Assembly: GCA_009843625.1 (NCBI GenBank)
Contig: VYDD01000313.1
Location: forward strand, 1-6,259
DNA from: Gammaproteobacteria bacterium
Lineage (GTDB): Bacteria; Gemmatimonadota; Gemmatimonadetes; Longimicrobiales; Gaopeijiaceae
Direction of reading: 5' to 3'
Length of the DNA stretch: 6,259 nt
Part shown: positions 6,019 to 6,259 of the stretch, piece after piece
Numbering within the stretch: the stretch's first letter is position 1
Layout: the number at the start of each line of letters is the position of its first letter
Program-made: the position numbers and the translations under genes
The notes under the pieces: generated by a model
What the model was told of the DNA's origin: nothing
Seen by the model: the letters and a program-made list of their open reading frames with translations, nothing else
Database searches by the model: none

Positions 6019-6259
6019 ATGGGACTGCCGCGCGTCGGGATGGTGTTCCTCCTCCTTGCGGCGCTCCTGGTGCCGGGGGCGGTTTCGGCTCAGAGCGGAG
6101 CCTTCCGCGCGGGCGTCCTCGTCCCGATGGAGCGCGTCAAGGCCACTCTTGCGAAGACGGTCGACAATACCGCGGCCAACACCCTGGTTCCCCCACCGCG
6201 GCGTGGGACGCTGGTGATGGACGAGGGTTCCGCCGATACGTGGGGGAGCGGGGTGGGTG
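6019..6259 (+). CDS. Secreted protein of unknown function, N-terminal 80 residues
   Basis: I do not recognise this protein. The open frame starts MGLPRVGMVFLLLAALLVPG and runs 80 codons to the window edge without a stop. Residues 1-24 form a good Sec signal peptide with predicted cleavage at VSA-QS (24/25). There is no lipobox cysteine, so the product is probably soluble in the periplasm or carried further out, unlike the two preceding lipoproteins. The visible mature part holds a short hydrophobic stretch (FRAGVLVPM, 29-37), a Lys/Thr-rich segment and a PPPRRG turn, with no clear domain. It begins two bases after the TGA of the second DUF4837 gene with a strong SD, so it is very likely in the same operon and may act with those lipoproteins. 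Confidence 0.75.
   Translation, partial: MGLPRVGMVFLLLAALLVPGAVSAQSGAFRAGVLVPMERVKATLAKTVDNTAANTLVPPPRRGTLVMDEGSADTWGSGVG

Overview
The window is GC-rich (about two thirds G+C by eye). It uses bacterial gene architecture: tight gene spacing, recognisable Shine-Dalgarno (SD) sequences, ATGA overlaps and lipoprotein signal peptides. Two features suggest Gemmatimonadota or a related Gram-negative environmental lineage: GC-rich lipoproteins of the DUF4837 type, and a surface lipoprotein with cadherin/Ig-like repeats joined to a leishmanolysin-type protease. This lineage call is inference; no rRNA or marker gene is present.

The layout is a divergent pair of operons around an intergenic promoter region at about 3710-3889. 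Leftward (minus strand), the first gene (3709-782) encodes a 975-residue lipoprotein. It has a signal peptide with lipobox, seven tandem beta-sandwich repeats of about 91-93 residues, an M8-like zinc metalloprotease domain (HEIAH with a distant third His and an MTP Met-turn) and a short C-terminal tail. Its stop overlaps the ATG of an AI-2E family (PerM/YdiK-type) membrane transporter by ATGA. The transporter runs off the left edge after 261 codons and was found by translating the reverse strand by hand.

Rightward (plus strand), two tandem paralogous DUF4837 lipoproteins (3890-4912 and 5003-6016, about 73% identical by hand alignment) are followed two bases later by the start of a secreted protein of unknown function (6019 to the right edge). 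The rightward unit has unusual translation-initiation structure. A 7-codon leader ORF with a strong SD overlaps the first lipoprotein start by ATGA. The 90-bp gap between the paralogs is a degenerate 29-30 bp tandem repeat holding two chained mini-ORFs, so ribosomes could travel by stop-restart from one paralog to the next.

All complete proteins carry export signals, so the locus concerns the cell envelope. A lipid-anchored protease on a repeat stalk is coupled to an inner-membrane permease, and opposite them is a duplicated envelope lipoprotein of unknown function with a secreted partner. No RNA genes, mobile elements, CRISPR arrays or convincing terminators are visible. The many other long open frames are antisense or out-of-frame shadows caused by high GC.
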